A DNA stretch of 64,000 bases from Desulfovibrio sp. JC010 (GTDB lineage Bacteria > Desulfobacterota > Desulfovibrionia > Desulfovibrionales > Desulfovibrionaceae), in the NCBI RefSeq assembly GCF_010470675.1, contig NZ_VOIQ01000008.1, forward strand, positions 150,243 to 214,242, given 5' to 3'. Position 1 is the first letter of the stretch, and each line of letters starts with the position of its first letter. A model generated the notes under the pieces. The model saw only the letters and a program-made list of their open reading frames with translations. It had not been told where the DNA came from and ran no database searches. A program made the position numbers and the translations under genes. This document shows positions 17,367-26,170 of the stretch, in pieces.

Positions 17367-18512
17367 ATGAGAAAAGTAACTTTCGGAAAACCTATCATCG
17401 GCGATGAAGAAAGAAACGCCGTACAGAAAGTCCTTGAAGGCACCCTGCTGGTTCACGGTCCCATTGCCAAACAGTTCGAAGCGGACTTCGCATCCTACAC
17501 CGGATCCGAAGCCTGTGTTTCCGTTTCCTCCTGCACCGCAGGTCTGCACCTCTGCTATTTCGATATGGGCCTCGGCGCAGGCGACGAAGTTATCGTTCCC
17601 GCCCAGACCCACGTTGCCACCGCCCACGCGGTCGAACTCTGCGGTGCCAAGCCCGTGTTCGTAGACGCTGAGATCAAATCCGGTAACATCGATATCTCCA
17701 AAATCGAAGAGCGCATCACCCCGCGCACCAAGGCCATCAGCGTTGTCCACTTCCTCGGCCTGCCCGTTGCCATGGACAAAGTCTGCGCCATTGCTGAAAA
17801 GCACGGCCTCAAAGTAATCGAAGACTGCGCGCTGGCCATCGGCGGACGCTACAAAGGCAAGCATGTCGGACTCTGGGGCGATGCCGGTGCCTACTCCTTC
17901 TATCCGGTCAAGCACATCACCACCGCAGAAGGCGGCGTGGTCATCACCAAACACGAAGACCTGGCTGCGCGTCTGGTGCACAAAAAAGCTTTCGGCGTTG
18001 ACCGCAACGTTACCGAGCGCAAAGAGCCCGGCATCTACGATGTAACCGACCTCGGCTTCAACTACCGCATGAACGAAATGCAGGCCGCCATCGGCATCGA
18101 GCAGATGAAACGCATTGACGGCTTTCTCGAAAAAAGAAAAGCCAACTACGACACCCTCTACGCCGGACTGGAAAACATCGACGGCGTCACCCTCTTTGAA
18201 AAACCCGGTGCAGATTTCGAAAACAGTCACTACTGCCTTAGCATCATCCTTGATGAAAAGATGCGCGCCGACCGCTCCAAGCTGGTCAAAGCCATCAACG
18301 ACAAGGGCGTAGGCACCAGCGTATACTACCCCAGCCCGGTTCCCTACTTCACCTACTACAAGGAAAAGTACCCCGTAACCGGCGACGAGTACCCGGTAGC
18401 AAGTGCCATCAGCTACGGTTCCATCGCCCTGCCCGTAGGTCCCCACCTCGGCGCGGAAGATATGGAATATGTTGCTGAAATGGTTAAAAAGAGCGTTGGC
18501 GAAGTATTCTAA
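17367..18512 (+). CDS. PLP-dependent sugar aminotransferase (DegT/DnrJ/EryC1/StrS family)
   Basis: 381 residues with a good AGAAGGAA ribosome binding site. Family features: FGKPIIGDEERNAV at the start, SSCTAGLHLCYF, VPAQTHVATAHAVEL, IEDCALAIGGRYKGK, and the PLP lysine K182 in YSFYPVKHITTAEGG. The overall pattern is that of perosamine/4-amino-4,6-dideoxysugar synthases and the LegC type. It lies 12 bases after the Gfo/Idh gene. Codon use is GC-richer than its downstream neighbours. Amino donor is most likely glutamate (family knowledge). The keto-sugar is unknown. Confidence 0.85.
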   Translation: MRKVTFGKPIIGDEERNAVQKVLEGTLLVHGPIAKQFEADFASYTGSEACVSVSSCTAGLHLCYFDMGLGAGDEVIVPAQTHVATAHAVELCGAKPVFVDAEIKSGNIDISKIEERITPRTKAISVVHFLGLPVAMDKVCAIAEKHGLKVIEDCALAIGGRYKGKHVGLWGDAGAYSFYPVKHITTAEGGVVITKHEDLAARLVHKKAFGVDRNVTERKEPGIYDVTDLGFNYRMNEMQAAIGIEQMKRIDGFLEKRKANYDTLYAGLENIDGVTLFEKPGADFENSHYCLSIILDEKMRADRSKLVKAINDKGVGTSVYYPSPVPYFTYYKEKYPVTGDEYPVASAISYGSIALPVGPHLGAEDMEYVAEMVKKSVGEVF

Positions 18513-18526
18513 GATTAAATTGAAAA

Positions 18527-18559
18527 CAGCCGTTCCCCTCATAAAAGGGGGAACGGCTG
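18527..18559 (+). terminator. GC-rich hairpin between aminotransferase and formyltransferase genes
   Basis: CAGCCGTTCCCC (18527-18538) pairs with GGGGAACGGCTG (18548-18559), a 12-bp perfect stem. No U-run follows on the plus strand, so it is not a classic intrinsic terminator. It may moderate expression or protect mRNA ends within the operon. A T-run does follow on the minus strand. Confidence 0.45.
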
Positions 18560-18599
18560 GCTCAAAACCACTGCCTGAGACAGCCCCGGAGAGACAAGA

Positions 18600-19310
18600 G
18601 TGAAGATCGCCCTTTTGACGACTGAAACCAAACACCACTGCCTGTTTGTGGAAAAGTTTTTAAAATATTTTCCCATCGACCTGATCATTGTCGAGACCGA
18701 ATCTGTTTCTGCTCCCTTTGATACAGCGCATTCCTTTGAGGCTGAACGGGAAGACTTTGAACTGGAACAGTTTTTCAAGGGCGACACCCCCTCATTGGAA
18801 AATTACTGCCCGGTCCATGAATCCCGGAATATCAATGAACCGGGAGTACTTGAAGCCATGGGCAGACATAACATTGATACCGTCATCGTCTTCGGAACTT
18901 CCTTTATCAAAGGAGAGCTGCTCAGCAGATACAAGGGCTCGATGATCAATCTCCATGGCGGGGATACCGAGCTTTACAGGGGACTGGATACCCACCTCTG
19001 GGCCATCTACCACAACGATTTTGATTCCGTAGTGACCACCCTGCACCTTGTGGATGAAAATCTGGACACCGGCCATATTATCGCCAAAGGTCAAATCAAT
19101 CTTTCCAATGTAAACACTTTGGCGGAGTTACGGGCGGAAAACACCCTGCTCTGCGTGGAACTTACCGTCAGTGCCATTGCACACTTTGAAAAGCTGGGCC
19201 GCTTTGTAACCTCAAAACAAAGAAGCCTTGGCCGCTACTACTCTTTCATGCCCAAAGACCTTAAAGATGTCTGCGTTAGAAAATACAATAGATACAGGGA
19301 CAAATTATAA
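18600..19310 (+). CDS. Formyltransferase-domain protein (sugar N-formyltransferase-like)
   Basis: 236 residues from a GTG start preceded by GGAGAGAC. The middle reads MINLHGGDTELYRGLDTHLWAIYHND, the formyltransferase pattern in which Asn and His of N-x-H are catalytic, followed by LHLVDENLDTGHII, where the aspartate near DTG completes the triad. The N-terminal 90 residues lack the usual compact folate-domain motif set. Sugar formyltransferases use N10-formyltetrahydrofolate to cap amino sugars. It is directly coupled to a polysaccharide deacetylase (one-base overlap). The product could be a formyl sugar processed by that enzyme. This is one of three formyltransferase-like genes in the window. 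Confidence 0.75.
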   Translation: MKIALLTTETKHHCLFVEKFLKYFPIDLIIVETESVSAPFDTAHSFEAEREDFELEQFFKGDTPSLENYCPVHESRNINEPGVLEAMGRHNIDTVIVFGTSFIKGELLSRYKGSMINLHGGDTELYRGLDTHLWAIYHNDFDSVVTTLHLVDENLDTGHIIAKGQINLSNVNTLAELRAENTLLCVELTVSAIAHFEKLGRFVTSKQRSLGRYYSFMPKDLKDVCVRKYNRYRDKL

Positions 19311-20230
19311 TGATAAAAAAATACGTAGACAGCCTTGCCGACGATAAGCTGGTCATTTTCCTGTTCCACGGTGTAATCACTGACGACACCACCTATCAGG
19401 TGCGTAACTACATCCGCAAACACCTGAACGAATCTTTTTTTGACCAGCTCATTGCCGAACTTGCAAAAACAGGCACCCCTGTTTCAATGGATGAGGTGGT
19501 TAATATTTCCAGTGGTAAAATGGAAGCTCCTGTAAAACCCTATGCCATCACCTTTGATGACGGCTTTGAAAATAATTTTTCCATCGCGGCGCCTATTCTT
19601 GAAAAGCACAACACCCCGGCAACATTCTACATTTCCACCCAGCTCATTGATGAAAATGAGATGTCATGGATCGATAAAATTGAATGGTGCTTTGAAGAAC
19701 TGGACAGCTTTTCAATTCAGCTGCCGGGAACATCTGAAAAATCCCTGCTAAGCGATGCCGAGTCCAAAATGGACGGACTGCGCCAGATCAGAAAATACGT
19801 GAAAAGCAATTCCGATGTGAACCCGGATGAGGTTGTCGGTGATATTTTTCAGCAGCTTGGCCTTGAGGTCATTACTGACAGCAGTGATCCCATCGATCAG
19901 AAGATGTCATGGGAGCAGGTCGGCAAGTTGGCGGAAAACCCGCTGTTCATTGTCGGCGGACACACCCATACCCACACCATCATGTCCTACCTTTCAGCTG
20001 AAGGACTGGCCGAAGAGGTGGACACCTGTCTTGGACTGATCAACCAAAACTGTGCGTTCAGCCCGACCCATTTTTCATATCCTGAAGGTCAGGAAAACCA
20101 TTACTCACCGAAAGTAATCAGCTACCTGAAAAACAAAGGGATTATTTGCAGCCCGACGGCAATAGACGGAGTTAACAATCTCAACACGGATCCGTTTGAG
20201 TTGAGACGAATTTCAGTTGTTGACCAGTAG
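19310..20230 (+). CDS. Polysaccharide deacetylase (NodB-homology, CE4)
   Basis: 306 residues. NodB motif 1 is ITFDDGFENNF (metal-binding second Asp) near residue 80, and motif 2 is GGHTHTHTIMSYL near 220 with the metal-binding histidines. No signal peptide is seen, so it is probably cytoplasmic or acts on lipid-linked intermediates. CE4 enzymes remove N-acetyl, or as ArnD N-formyl, groups. The immediately upstream formyltransferase-like gene overlaps it by one base, so deformylation or deacetylation of the same sugar is plausible. The stop is followed by a 54-bp gap. Confidence 0.82.
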   Translation: MIKKYVDSLADDKLVIFLFHGVITDDTTYQVRNYIRKHLNESFFDQLIAELAKTGTPVSMDEVVNISSGKMEAPVKPYAITFDDGFENNFSIAAPILEKHNTPATFYISTQLIDENEMSWIDKIEWCFEELDSFSIQLPGTSEKSLLSDAESKMDGLRQIRKYVKSNSDVNPDEVVGDIFQQLGLEVITDSSDPIDQKMSWEQVGKLAENPLFIVGGHTHTHTIMSYLSAEGLAEEVDTCLGLINQNCAFSPTHFSYPEGQENHYSPKVISYLKNKGIICSPTAIDGVNNLNTDPFELRRISVVDQ

Positions 20231-20284
20231 ACTAAAATCGGTTGTCTACTCTGTATCACTCTTGCATAACCAAGGAGAATATCG

Positions 20285-20929
20285 ATGAGAATTTCATTTC
20301 TTGTACATCCCTTAAGCTGGCTGAGCCCGGAAGAAGCTGAAAAAAGATTCAAGCCTATGCTCAGCAAATACACCGCTGAGGACAATATTTCATTTCTGGA
20401 TAAGCCGGAAGGAGAAGGCGATATAATGATTGCCCTTCACTATCCCAGACTTATTCCTGAACAAGCTCTTACATTACATAAGCACAACATCAATATTCAT
20501 GCGGCAGACCTTCCCACAGGAAGAGGCAGATCCCCCATCCACTGGCAGGTGGAAGAAGGAAAGAATGAAATTGTCATTTCCCTTTTCGAAATAGCCGCCG
20601 GAGCAGATGACGGGGATATTTACCACAAATCCATATTCAGACTTGAAGGCCATGAACTTCTGGAAGAAATAAGAGACAAAGTCATTGCTAAAGAGATTGA
20701 AATGATTGAATACTTTCTCGCAAACTACCCTCTAGAAGCGAACAAACAGGTTGGCGAACCATCCTACTACGAAAAACGGGGGCCTGAATGCCAGAAAATT
20801 GACCCAGATCTTTCAATACGTGAACAGTTCAACCAGTTCCGGGTAGCTGACAACAGCAAATATCCAATCTGGTTTGAGCTTGACGGTCATAAATATGTTT
20901 TAAAAATTGAAGAAAAAAATAAAAATTGA
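20285..20929 (+). CDS. Short formyltransferase-like protein, incomplete N-terminal domain
   Basis: 214 residues, ribosome binding site AAGGAGAATATCG. The segment INIHAADLPTGRGRSPIHWQVEEGKNEIVISLFEI ends in an acidic stretch (GADDGDIY) and matches the C-terminal half of the formyltransferase catalytic core: N-x-H, the loop before the substrate pocket, and the aspartate in DDGDI. The folate-binding N-terminal half looks shortened to about 70 residues. It might be a specialised sugar formyltransferase or a non-catalytic relative. It is followed by the NeuB homologue. AT content is slightly higher than in the preceding genes. Confidence 0.6.
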   Translation: MRISFLVHPLSWLSPEEAEKRFKPMLSKYTAEDNISFLDKPEGEGDIMIALHYPRLIPEQALTLHKHNINIHAADLPTGRGRSPIHWQVEEGKNEIVISLFEIAAGADDGDIYHKSIFRLEGHELLEEIRDKVIAKEIEMIEYFLANYPLEANKQVGEPSYYEKRGPECQKIDPDLSIREQFNQFRVADNSKYPIWFELDGHKYVLKIEEKNKN

Positions 20930-20957
20930 CATTATAAGTAGCAATAAAGGAGGCAAT

Positions 20958-21968
20958 ATGAAAATAAAAAATAAGGATATATCTAATAAAATTTTCATTA
21001 TCGCAGAAATCGGTAATAACCATGAAGGAGACACCGATATAGCGCGCCGATTGATTGACGAAGCAGTCGATGCCGGCGTGGACGCGGTAAAATTTCAAAC
21101 TTTTGTGCCGGATGAATATGTATCTGCCGACCAGGTTGACCGTAAAGCCATGCTTAAAAAATTCCAGCTTTCATACGCTGAGTTTTCTGAACTGGCTGAT
21201 TACGCTACCCAAAAAGGTGTGATATTTATGTCCACACCTTTTGACGAAGGTAGCGCTAACGCTCTGAATAAATTCGTACCGGCCTTCAAAATCGCCTCCT
21301 GCGATGTCACCTTTTACTCCCTGCTGGAGACTGTAGCCAAAACAGGCAAGCCCATAGTCATGTCTACAGGTGCGGCAAGCGAAGCTGAAGTTCTCGCCTC
21401 CTGCAAATATATTGAATCCTGCTGGGAAAAAGAAGGGATCAAGAACCCCGGTCTGGCCCTGCTGCATTGCGTGTCCAGCTATCCGACCCCGGAAGACGAA
21501 GCTAATCTCAAGGCAATTCAGACCCTTGCTGAAACAGGCTACATCAGCGGATACTCCGATCATACTCTGGGTATTGATGCCGCAGTGCTTAGCGTGGGAC
21601 TGGGAGCAAGAATAATTGAAAAACATTTCACTGTAGATAAAAACTATTCCGATTTCCGTGACCACCAGCTCTCCGCCGACCCGGAAGAATTGAAACTGAT
21701 GGTCCGGAAAATACGTTCCGCCGAAGCCCTGCTTGGCAGCGGGGAAATTGATGTTGCCGACTGCGAATTCGCCAACCGCGACCTGATCCGCAGATCCGCC
21801 GCCGCCCGCGGAGATATTGCCGCAGGCGAGGAAATCACTGCGGATATTCTGCGCTGGGTACGTCCCGGCACAGGCATAACCCCGGCTCAGGTGGAAAATA
21901 TTCTCGGCAAAAAAGCTGCCAAAGATCTCAAAGACGGAGAACTGATCACGGCGGAGGACCTTATCTAA
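20958..21968 (+). CDS. neuB: N-acetylneuraminate synthase-family enzyme (NeuB/SpsE/LegI/PseI type)
   Basis: 336 residues from the ATG at 20958, chosen because a perfect AAAGGAGG lies just upstream. An in-frame ATG at 20907 belongs to the previous gene. The TIM barrel has FIIAEIGNNHEGD, DAVKFQTF, STPFDEGSANAL, IASCDVTFY and GYSDHT. The C-terminal antifreeze-like (SAF) domain is about residues 275-336, with RRSAAARGDI and VRPGTGI. The family condenses phosphoenolpyruvate with a hexosamine-derived aldose to a nonulosonic acid (Neu, Leg or Pse). No hydrolysing 2-epimerase (NeuC/LegG) was recognised, so the product cannot be named. It overlaps asnB by one base. Confidence 0.88.
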   Translation: MKIKNKDISNKIFIIAEIGNNHEGDTDIARRLIDEAVDAGVDAVKFQTFVPDEYVSADQVDRKAMLKKFQLSYAEFSELADYATQKGVIFMSTPFDEGSANALNKFVPAFKIASCDVTFYSLLETVAKTGKPIVMSTGAASEAEVLASCKYIESCWEKEGIKNPGLALLHCVSSYPTPEDEANLKAIQTLAETGYISGYSDHTLGIDAAVLSVGLGARIIEKHFTVDKNYSDFRDHQLSADPEELKLMVRKIRSAEALLGSGEIDVADCEFANRDLIRRSAAARGDIAAGEEITADILRWVRPGTGITPAQVENILGKKAAKDLKDGELITAEDLI

Positions 21969-23800
21969 TGTGCGGAATAGCAGGCTATATCGGCAAAGAG
22001 CGGATCAGCGAGACCAGCATAAATAAATGTCTGGAACTCATGGACCGCCGCGGCCCGGACGGAACCGGGATCTACACCCATTCCTATGCGCAAGACCGCA
22101 ATGTCTGCCTGCTGCATTCGCGCCTGTCCATCATCGACCTTGATGAACGGGCAGCCCAGCCTTTCAAGATCGGAAACGAAGTCATCACCTACAATGGCGA
22201 GCTGTATAATTATAAAGAGCTTGCCGCAGAGCTTGAAAAAGACGGTGTCGCTTTCCGCACGGAAAGCGACACCGAAGTAATGCTGGCCCGCCTTTCACGC
22301 CACGGCCTTGAAGCCATCGACAGTTGCGAAGGCATGTGGGCTTTTGCCAAATACAGCGAACAGAGCGGTGAACTGGTTCTCTGCCGGGACCGTTTTGGAG
22401 AAAAACCCCTGTACATCTACGAGGATGCCCGGGGTCTTTACTTTGCTTCCGAAGTAAAATTCCTCTCCGCCCTATCCGGCGTAAAATTCACAGCAAATGC
22501 TGAACATATTCAACGTTTTCTGGTCAACGGTTACAAGTCCATCTACAAAGGCAATCACGGTTTCTATGAAGGTGTTGAAGAACTGAAACCGGCCCAGTTG
22601 CTCAAAATCGATTCTAAGGGGACTAAAGAGACCAGACCATACTGGACCCCCGAATTTTGCCCAGACGAGTCCATGAGCTATGAAGAGGCCGTAGCAACCA
22701 CCCGCGAAAAACTCATCGAATCAGTTAAACTGCGTTTGCGGGCCGATGTACCGCTTGCTTTCTGCATGTCCGGGGGGGTGGATTCCAACTCGCTCATTTC
22801 CATTGCTAAAAAAGAGCTGGATTATGACGTACACGGGTTCACCATTGTCAGCAGTGATGAACGCTACGCCGAAGCGGAGCTGGTCAAGGAAGTGATCAAG
22901 GAACTGGGCGTCAAACACACTGCCATCCCATTGAACACTTCCGGATTTCTGGAAAGGATGCGTAAGCTGGTCAGCTACCACGACGCCCCCATCTACACCA
23001 TTTCCTACTACGTGCATGAACTGCTAATGGATGCCATTGCAGATAACGGCTACAAGGTCTCCATCAGCGGAACCGCCGCCGATGAAATTTTCTCCGGCTA
23101 CTACGACCACTACAGCCTGCATATGGCCGAGATGCACAAACAGGACGGTGGGCTTTACGAAACATCTTTGAGCGACTGGAATGAGCACATCAAACCCATT
23201 GTGCGCAACCCCTTTCTTCAGGACCCGCAGGTTTTCGTAAAAAATCCCGGCGAACGGGGACATATTTACCTGAACTATGAAATTTTCGAAGAATTTCTAC
23301 AGCAGCATTTCCATGAAGAGTTCAGCGAACAACGCTACTGCGGTGACACCATGCGCAGCCGTATGCTCAATGAACTCTGTCAGGAAATCGTTCCGGTTAT
23401 CCTGCATGAGGATGACATGAACGCCATGTATCACTCAATCGAGAACCGCTCGCCGTTTCTGGACCGCAATCTGGTGGATTTCTGCAACACCATTCCCACC
23501 CGGCACCTCATCCGCGACGGCTACAACAAAAAAGTACTCCGCGATGCCATGAAAGGAATCGTCCCCGATTCCATCATCGAATGCCGGCGCAAAGTGGGAT
23601 TTAATGCTTCCATCCTTGAACTGCTGGATGTAAAAGATAAGGCCGTACGCGAGCAGTTGCTTGATGACAGCCCCATATTTGAAATCGTAAAACGGGATAA
23701 GATTGAAGCTTTGTTGGGCGAAACTTCCATGTCCAACAGCTTCAGCAAATTTCTGTTTTCTTTTTTGAGTTGTAAGATGTTTTTGGAAGAGTGCTGTTAA
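21968..23800 (+). CDS. asnB: Asparagine synthetase-type amidotransferase (second of three)
   Basis: 610 residues. Glutaminase Cys2 (MCGIAGY), YNGELYNY, CRDRFGEKPLYIYE, then the PP-loop SGGVDSN starting at residue 268. The one-base overlap with the NeuB homologue suggests that it amidates the sugar acid made there, for example a carboxamide on a nonulosonic or uronic acid (inference). Seven consecutive G bases (22772-22778) encode part of the PP-loop, so replication slippage there would inactivate it. Shorter than the first copy by 45 residues and clearly not a recent duplicate. Confidence 0.88.
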   Translation: MCGIAGYIGKERISETSINKCLELMDRRGPDGTGIYTHSYAQDRNVCLLHSRLSIIDLDERAAQPFKIGNEVITYNGELYNYKELAAELEKDGVAFRTESDTEVMLARLSRHGLEAIDSCEGMWAFAKYSEQSGELVLCRDRFGEKPLYIYEDARGLYFASEVKFLSALSGVKFTANAEHIQRFLVNGYKSIYKGNHGFYEGVEELKPAQLLKIDSKGTKETRPYWTPEFCPDESMSYEEAVATTREKLIESVKLRLRADVPLAFCMSGGVDSNSLISIAKKELDYDVHGFTIVSSDERYAEAELVKEVIKELGVKHTAIPLNTSGFLERMRKLVSYHDAPIYTISYYVHELLMDAIADNGYKVSISGTAADEIFSGYYDHYSLHMAEMHKQDGGLYETSLSDWNEHIKPIVRNPFLQDPQVFVKNPGERGHIYLNYEIFEEFLQQHFHEEFSEQRYCGDTMRSRMLNELCQEIVPVILHEDDMNAMYHSIENRSPFLDRNLVDFCNTIPTRHLIRDGYNKKVLRDAMKGIVPDSIIECRRKVGFNASILELLDVKDKAVREQLLDDSPIFEIVKRDKIEALLGETSMSNSFSKFLFSFLSCKMFLEECC

Positions 23801-23827
23801 TTTCTAAAACGTAAACATAATAATACT

Positions 23828-24532
23828 ATGAGCAAGAAAAAAGTAGCGATACTCCAGTCCAATTATATCCCCTGGAAGGGATATTTCGATATGATTGCCG
23901 CTGTGGATGAATTCATTTTATATGATGACATGCAGTATACCCGCAGGGACTGGCGTAACCGCAATAAGATAAAAACTCCGCAAGGGACAACCTGGCTTTC
24001 GGTGCCGGTAAAGGTCAAAGGAAAATACCACCAGACTATTGCCCAAACCGAAATTGACGGTACTAACTGGGCGGACCAGCACTGGAAATCCTTAAGCATG
24101 CACTACCGCCGAGCCCCTTACTTTGATGAAATCATTGAAATGCTTGAGCCGCTATACAAAAAGGATTACAAATACCTCTCCGAGCTGAACAGGTCTTTAA
24201 TTGAATGTGTGTGCAACTATTTGAATATTGATACAAAAATAAGCAGTTCACAGGACTACACCCTCATTGAAGGAAAAACTGAGCGCTTAGTTGACCTTTG
24301 CATTCAAGCTGGCGGCACTGAATACATTTCCGGACCTGCAGCCAAGGACTATGTCGATGAAACAGTTTTTGAAAAAAACAATATTAAACTGACATGGTTT
24401 GAATACGGCAAGTATCCGGAGTACCCTCAGCTTTGGGGAGACTTTGTGCATCAGGTAAGTATTGTTGATATGCTTTTTAATTGTGGCCAGAATGCAGGTA
24501 AATATATGAATGTTGCTGCGAGAAATTTATAA
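23828..24532 (+). CDS. WbqC-like family protein
   Basis: 234 residues. The start VAILQSNYIPWKGYFDMI, then DEFILYDDMQYTRRDWRNRNKI, is the WbqC family signature. The C-terminus reads QLWGDFVHQVSIVDMLFNCG, also conserved. WbqC proteins occur in O-antigen and capsule clusters and their biochemical role is not firmly known. They have been suggested as sugar-modifying enzymes. There is no signal peptide. It sits 27 bp after asnB at the boundary where base composition turns AT-rich. A 92-bp gap follows. Confidence 0.82.
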   Translation: MSKKKVAILQSNYIPWKGYFDMIAAVDEFILYDDMQYTRRDWRNRNKIKTPQGTTWLSVPVKVKGKYHQTIAQTEIDGTNWADQHWKSLSMHYRRAPYFDEIIEMLEPLYKKDYKYLSELNRSLIECVCNYLNIDTKISSSQDYTLIEGKTERLVDLCIQAGGTEYISGPAAKDYVDETVFEKNNIKLTWFEYGKYPEYPQLWGDFVHQVSIVDMLFNCGQNAGKYMNVAARNL

Positions 24533-24624
24533 TTTACAAAACTCGCGACACACAATTCTGCATATAACACAATCTACTGAACTGGATTCAGCATTGAATA
24601 TATAATTTATAGAGAATAGTTACA

Positions 24625-25551
24625 ATGAAACTGTCTATTGTTGCAACACTATACCAATCTGCCCCATATATTGACGAATTTTGCAACCGTTCAGGTGCAA
24701 TTGCACAATCTTTGTTCGGAAAAGATTACGAAATAATTTTAGTCAACGATGGCTCTCCAGATGAAAGCTTAGAAGTGGCCTTGCAAATATCAAAAAACAA
24801 TTCGCATATAACAGTAGTAGATCTTTCGCGTAATTTTGGTCACCACAAGGCTATGATGACCGGATTAAGCCATTGCTCAGGAGAATTGGTTTACCTAATT
24901 GATAGCGACCTCGAAGAGGACCCCGAATGGCTTACTTTATTTTATAACGAAATGACTACTAACGACTGGGATGTTGTATACGGTGTCCAGAACTGTCGCA
25001 AGGGGGGGATTTTCGAGAGAATCAGCGGAGAAATTTTTCATAAATCATTTAAAGCCCTTACAGGCCTAAAAATGACTGAAAACTTCGTTACTGCACGACT
25101 GATGACTAAACGTTACGTTGAATCTTTAGTGCAGCATAAAGAACGCGAACTTATGATAGGCGGCCTTTGGGAAATTACCGGCTATTCACAATGTCCTATA
25201 GTGGTGAAAAAACATTGCAGCAGCCAAACCACGTACTCACTGAGCAAAAAAATACAATTATTTGTTAATTCAATTACAGCATTCAGCAGCTTTCCTTTGG
25301 TAGCTATTTTTTATTTTGGATTCTTAATTTCTTTTCTTTCGTTTACCTACGCTGGTTTTTTGATTCTTAATTGGATTCTATTTTCTACGCCTTTAACTGG
25401 CTGGACTTCGGTAATCACATCAATTTGGCTACTAGGTGGATTAATAATTTTATTTATTGGCGTTATCGGAGTTTACTTGGCAAAAGTTTTTTCAGAAACC
25501 AAACAAAGACCGTATGTAATTATTAGGAAAATTTATGGCAAAAACAAATAA
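24625..25551 (+). CDS. GT2 glycosyltransferase with C-terminal membrane helices (ArnC/GtrB/DPM1-like)
   Basis: 308 residues. The catalytic GT-A domain is at 1-220: LSIVATLYQSAPYI, ILVNDGSPDESL, DLSRNFGHHKAMMTGL and DSDLEEDPEWL (metal-binding D-x-D/E region). Two strong transmembrane helices follow (about 230-255 and 268-295), the layout of polyprenyl-phosphate sugar transferases that make Und-P-sugar (GtrB, ArnC). The RNFGHHKA motif is typical. A G7 tract (25002-25008) lies inside the gene. It overlaps the methyltransferase by 17 bases. It is predicted to charge undecaprenyl phosphate with a sugar for the SMR-type flippases and GT-C-like transferase nearby. Confidence 0.88.
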   Translation: MKLSIVATLYQSAPYIDEFCNRSGAIAQSLFGKDYEIILVNDGSPDESLEVALQISKNNSHITVVDLSRNFGHHKAMMTGLSHCSGELVYLIDSDLEEDPEWLTLFYNEMTTNDWDVVYGVQNCRKGGIFERISGEIFHKSFKALTGLKMTENFVTARLMTKRYVESLVQHKERELMIGGLWEITGYSQCPIVVKKHCSSQTTYSLSKKIQLFVNSITAFSSFPLVAIFYFGFLISFLSFTYAGFLILNWILFSTPLTGWTSVITSIWLLGGLIILFIGVIGVYLAKVFSETKQRPYVIIRKIYGKNK

Positions 25552-26170
25552 CCTACTTTCGGATGTATCCGACTACTATACAGATAAAGTGGAGCAATTC
25601 GGAGCTTCTCCACAGGGTGTAGACTGGAACGGAGAAGAAAGCCAAAATTTAAGATTTGACCAATTAAGTAAAATTTTAGAGGAACCTCAATCCTGCTCAC
25701 TTAATGATTTGGGATGCGGGTATGGAGCATTTGTCGACTATATTTCAACTAAAGATTGGAGTATAGACTATGCTGGGTATGATGTTTCAGAAAAGATGAT
25801 CCATATAGCCCAAAACAAATTTTCTGAGGTATCTAACGCGAATTTTTTTGTCGGCAGCAGCCCTTCGAGAGTAGCTGATTTCAATATTGCAAGTGGTATT
25901 TTCAACGTAAAAATGAAACGAAAAAAGGATGAATGGGAAAATTACATCCTAACAACTTTAGACATACTGCATGAGACATGCTCAACGGGCTTCGCATTCA
26001 ACTGCCTTACAAGCTACTCCGATAGTCATAAAATGAGAACAGATCTGTACTATTCCGATCCATGCTGGCTTTTCGATGTATGCAAAAAACGTTACTCTAG
26101 AAACGTTGCATTGCTGCACGACTATGATCTTTATGAGTTCACAATTTTAGTAAGAAGACATCATGCTTAG
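25535..26170 (+). CDS. Class I SAM-dependent methyltransferase
   Basis: 211 residues. Motif I LNDLGCGYGAF (about 58-68) binds S-adenosylmethionine, followed by YAGYDVSEKMI, the second strand with its acidic residue. No further specific domain is evident. It overlaps the GT2 gene by 17 bases and the formyltransferase by eight, so it probably modifies the same sugar (O- or N-methylation). Cytoplasmic. The substrate is unknown. Confidence 0.8.
   Translation: MAKTNNLLSDVSDYYTDKVEQFGASPQGVDWNGEESQNLRFDQLSKILEEPQSCSLNDLGCGYGAFVDYISTKDWSIDYAGYDVSEKMIHIAQNKFSEVSNANFFVGSSPSRVADFNIASGIFNVKMKRKKDEWENYILTTLDILHETCSTGFAFNCLTSYSDSHKMRTDLYYSDPCWLFDVCKKRYSRNVALLHDYDLYEFTILVRRHHA

Noticed and set aside
17349-18638. 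429-codon minus-strand frame over the aminotransferase
   Set aside because: Mirror of a GC-rich coding sequence with clear PLP-enzyme motifs on the plus strand. No ribosome binding site or domain.
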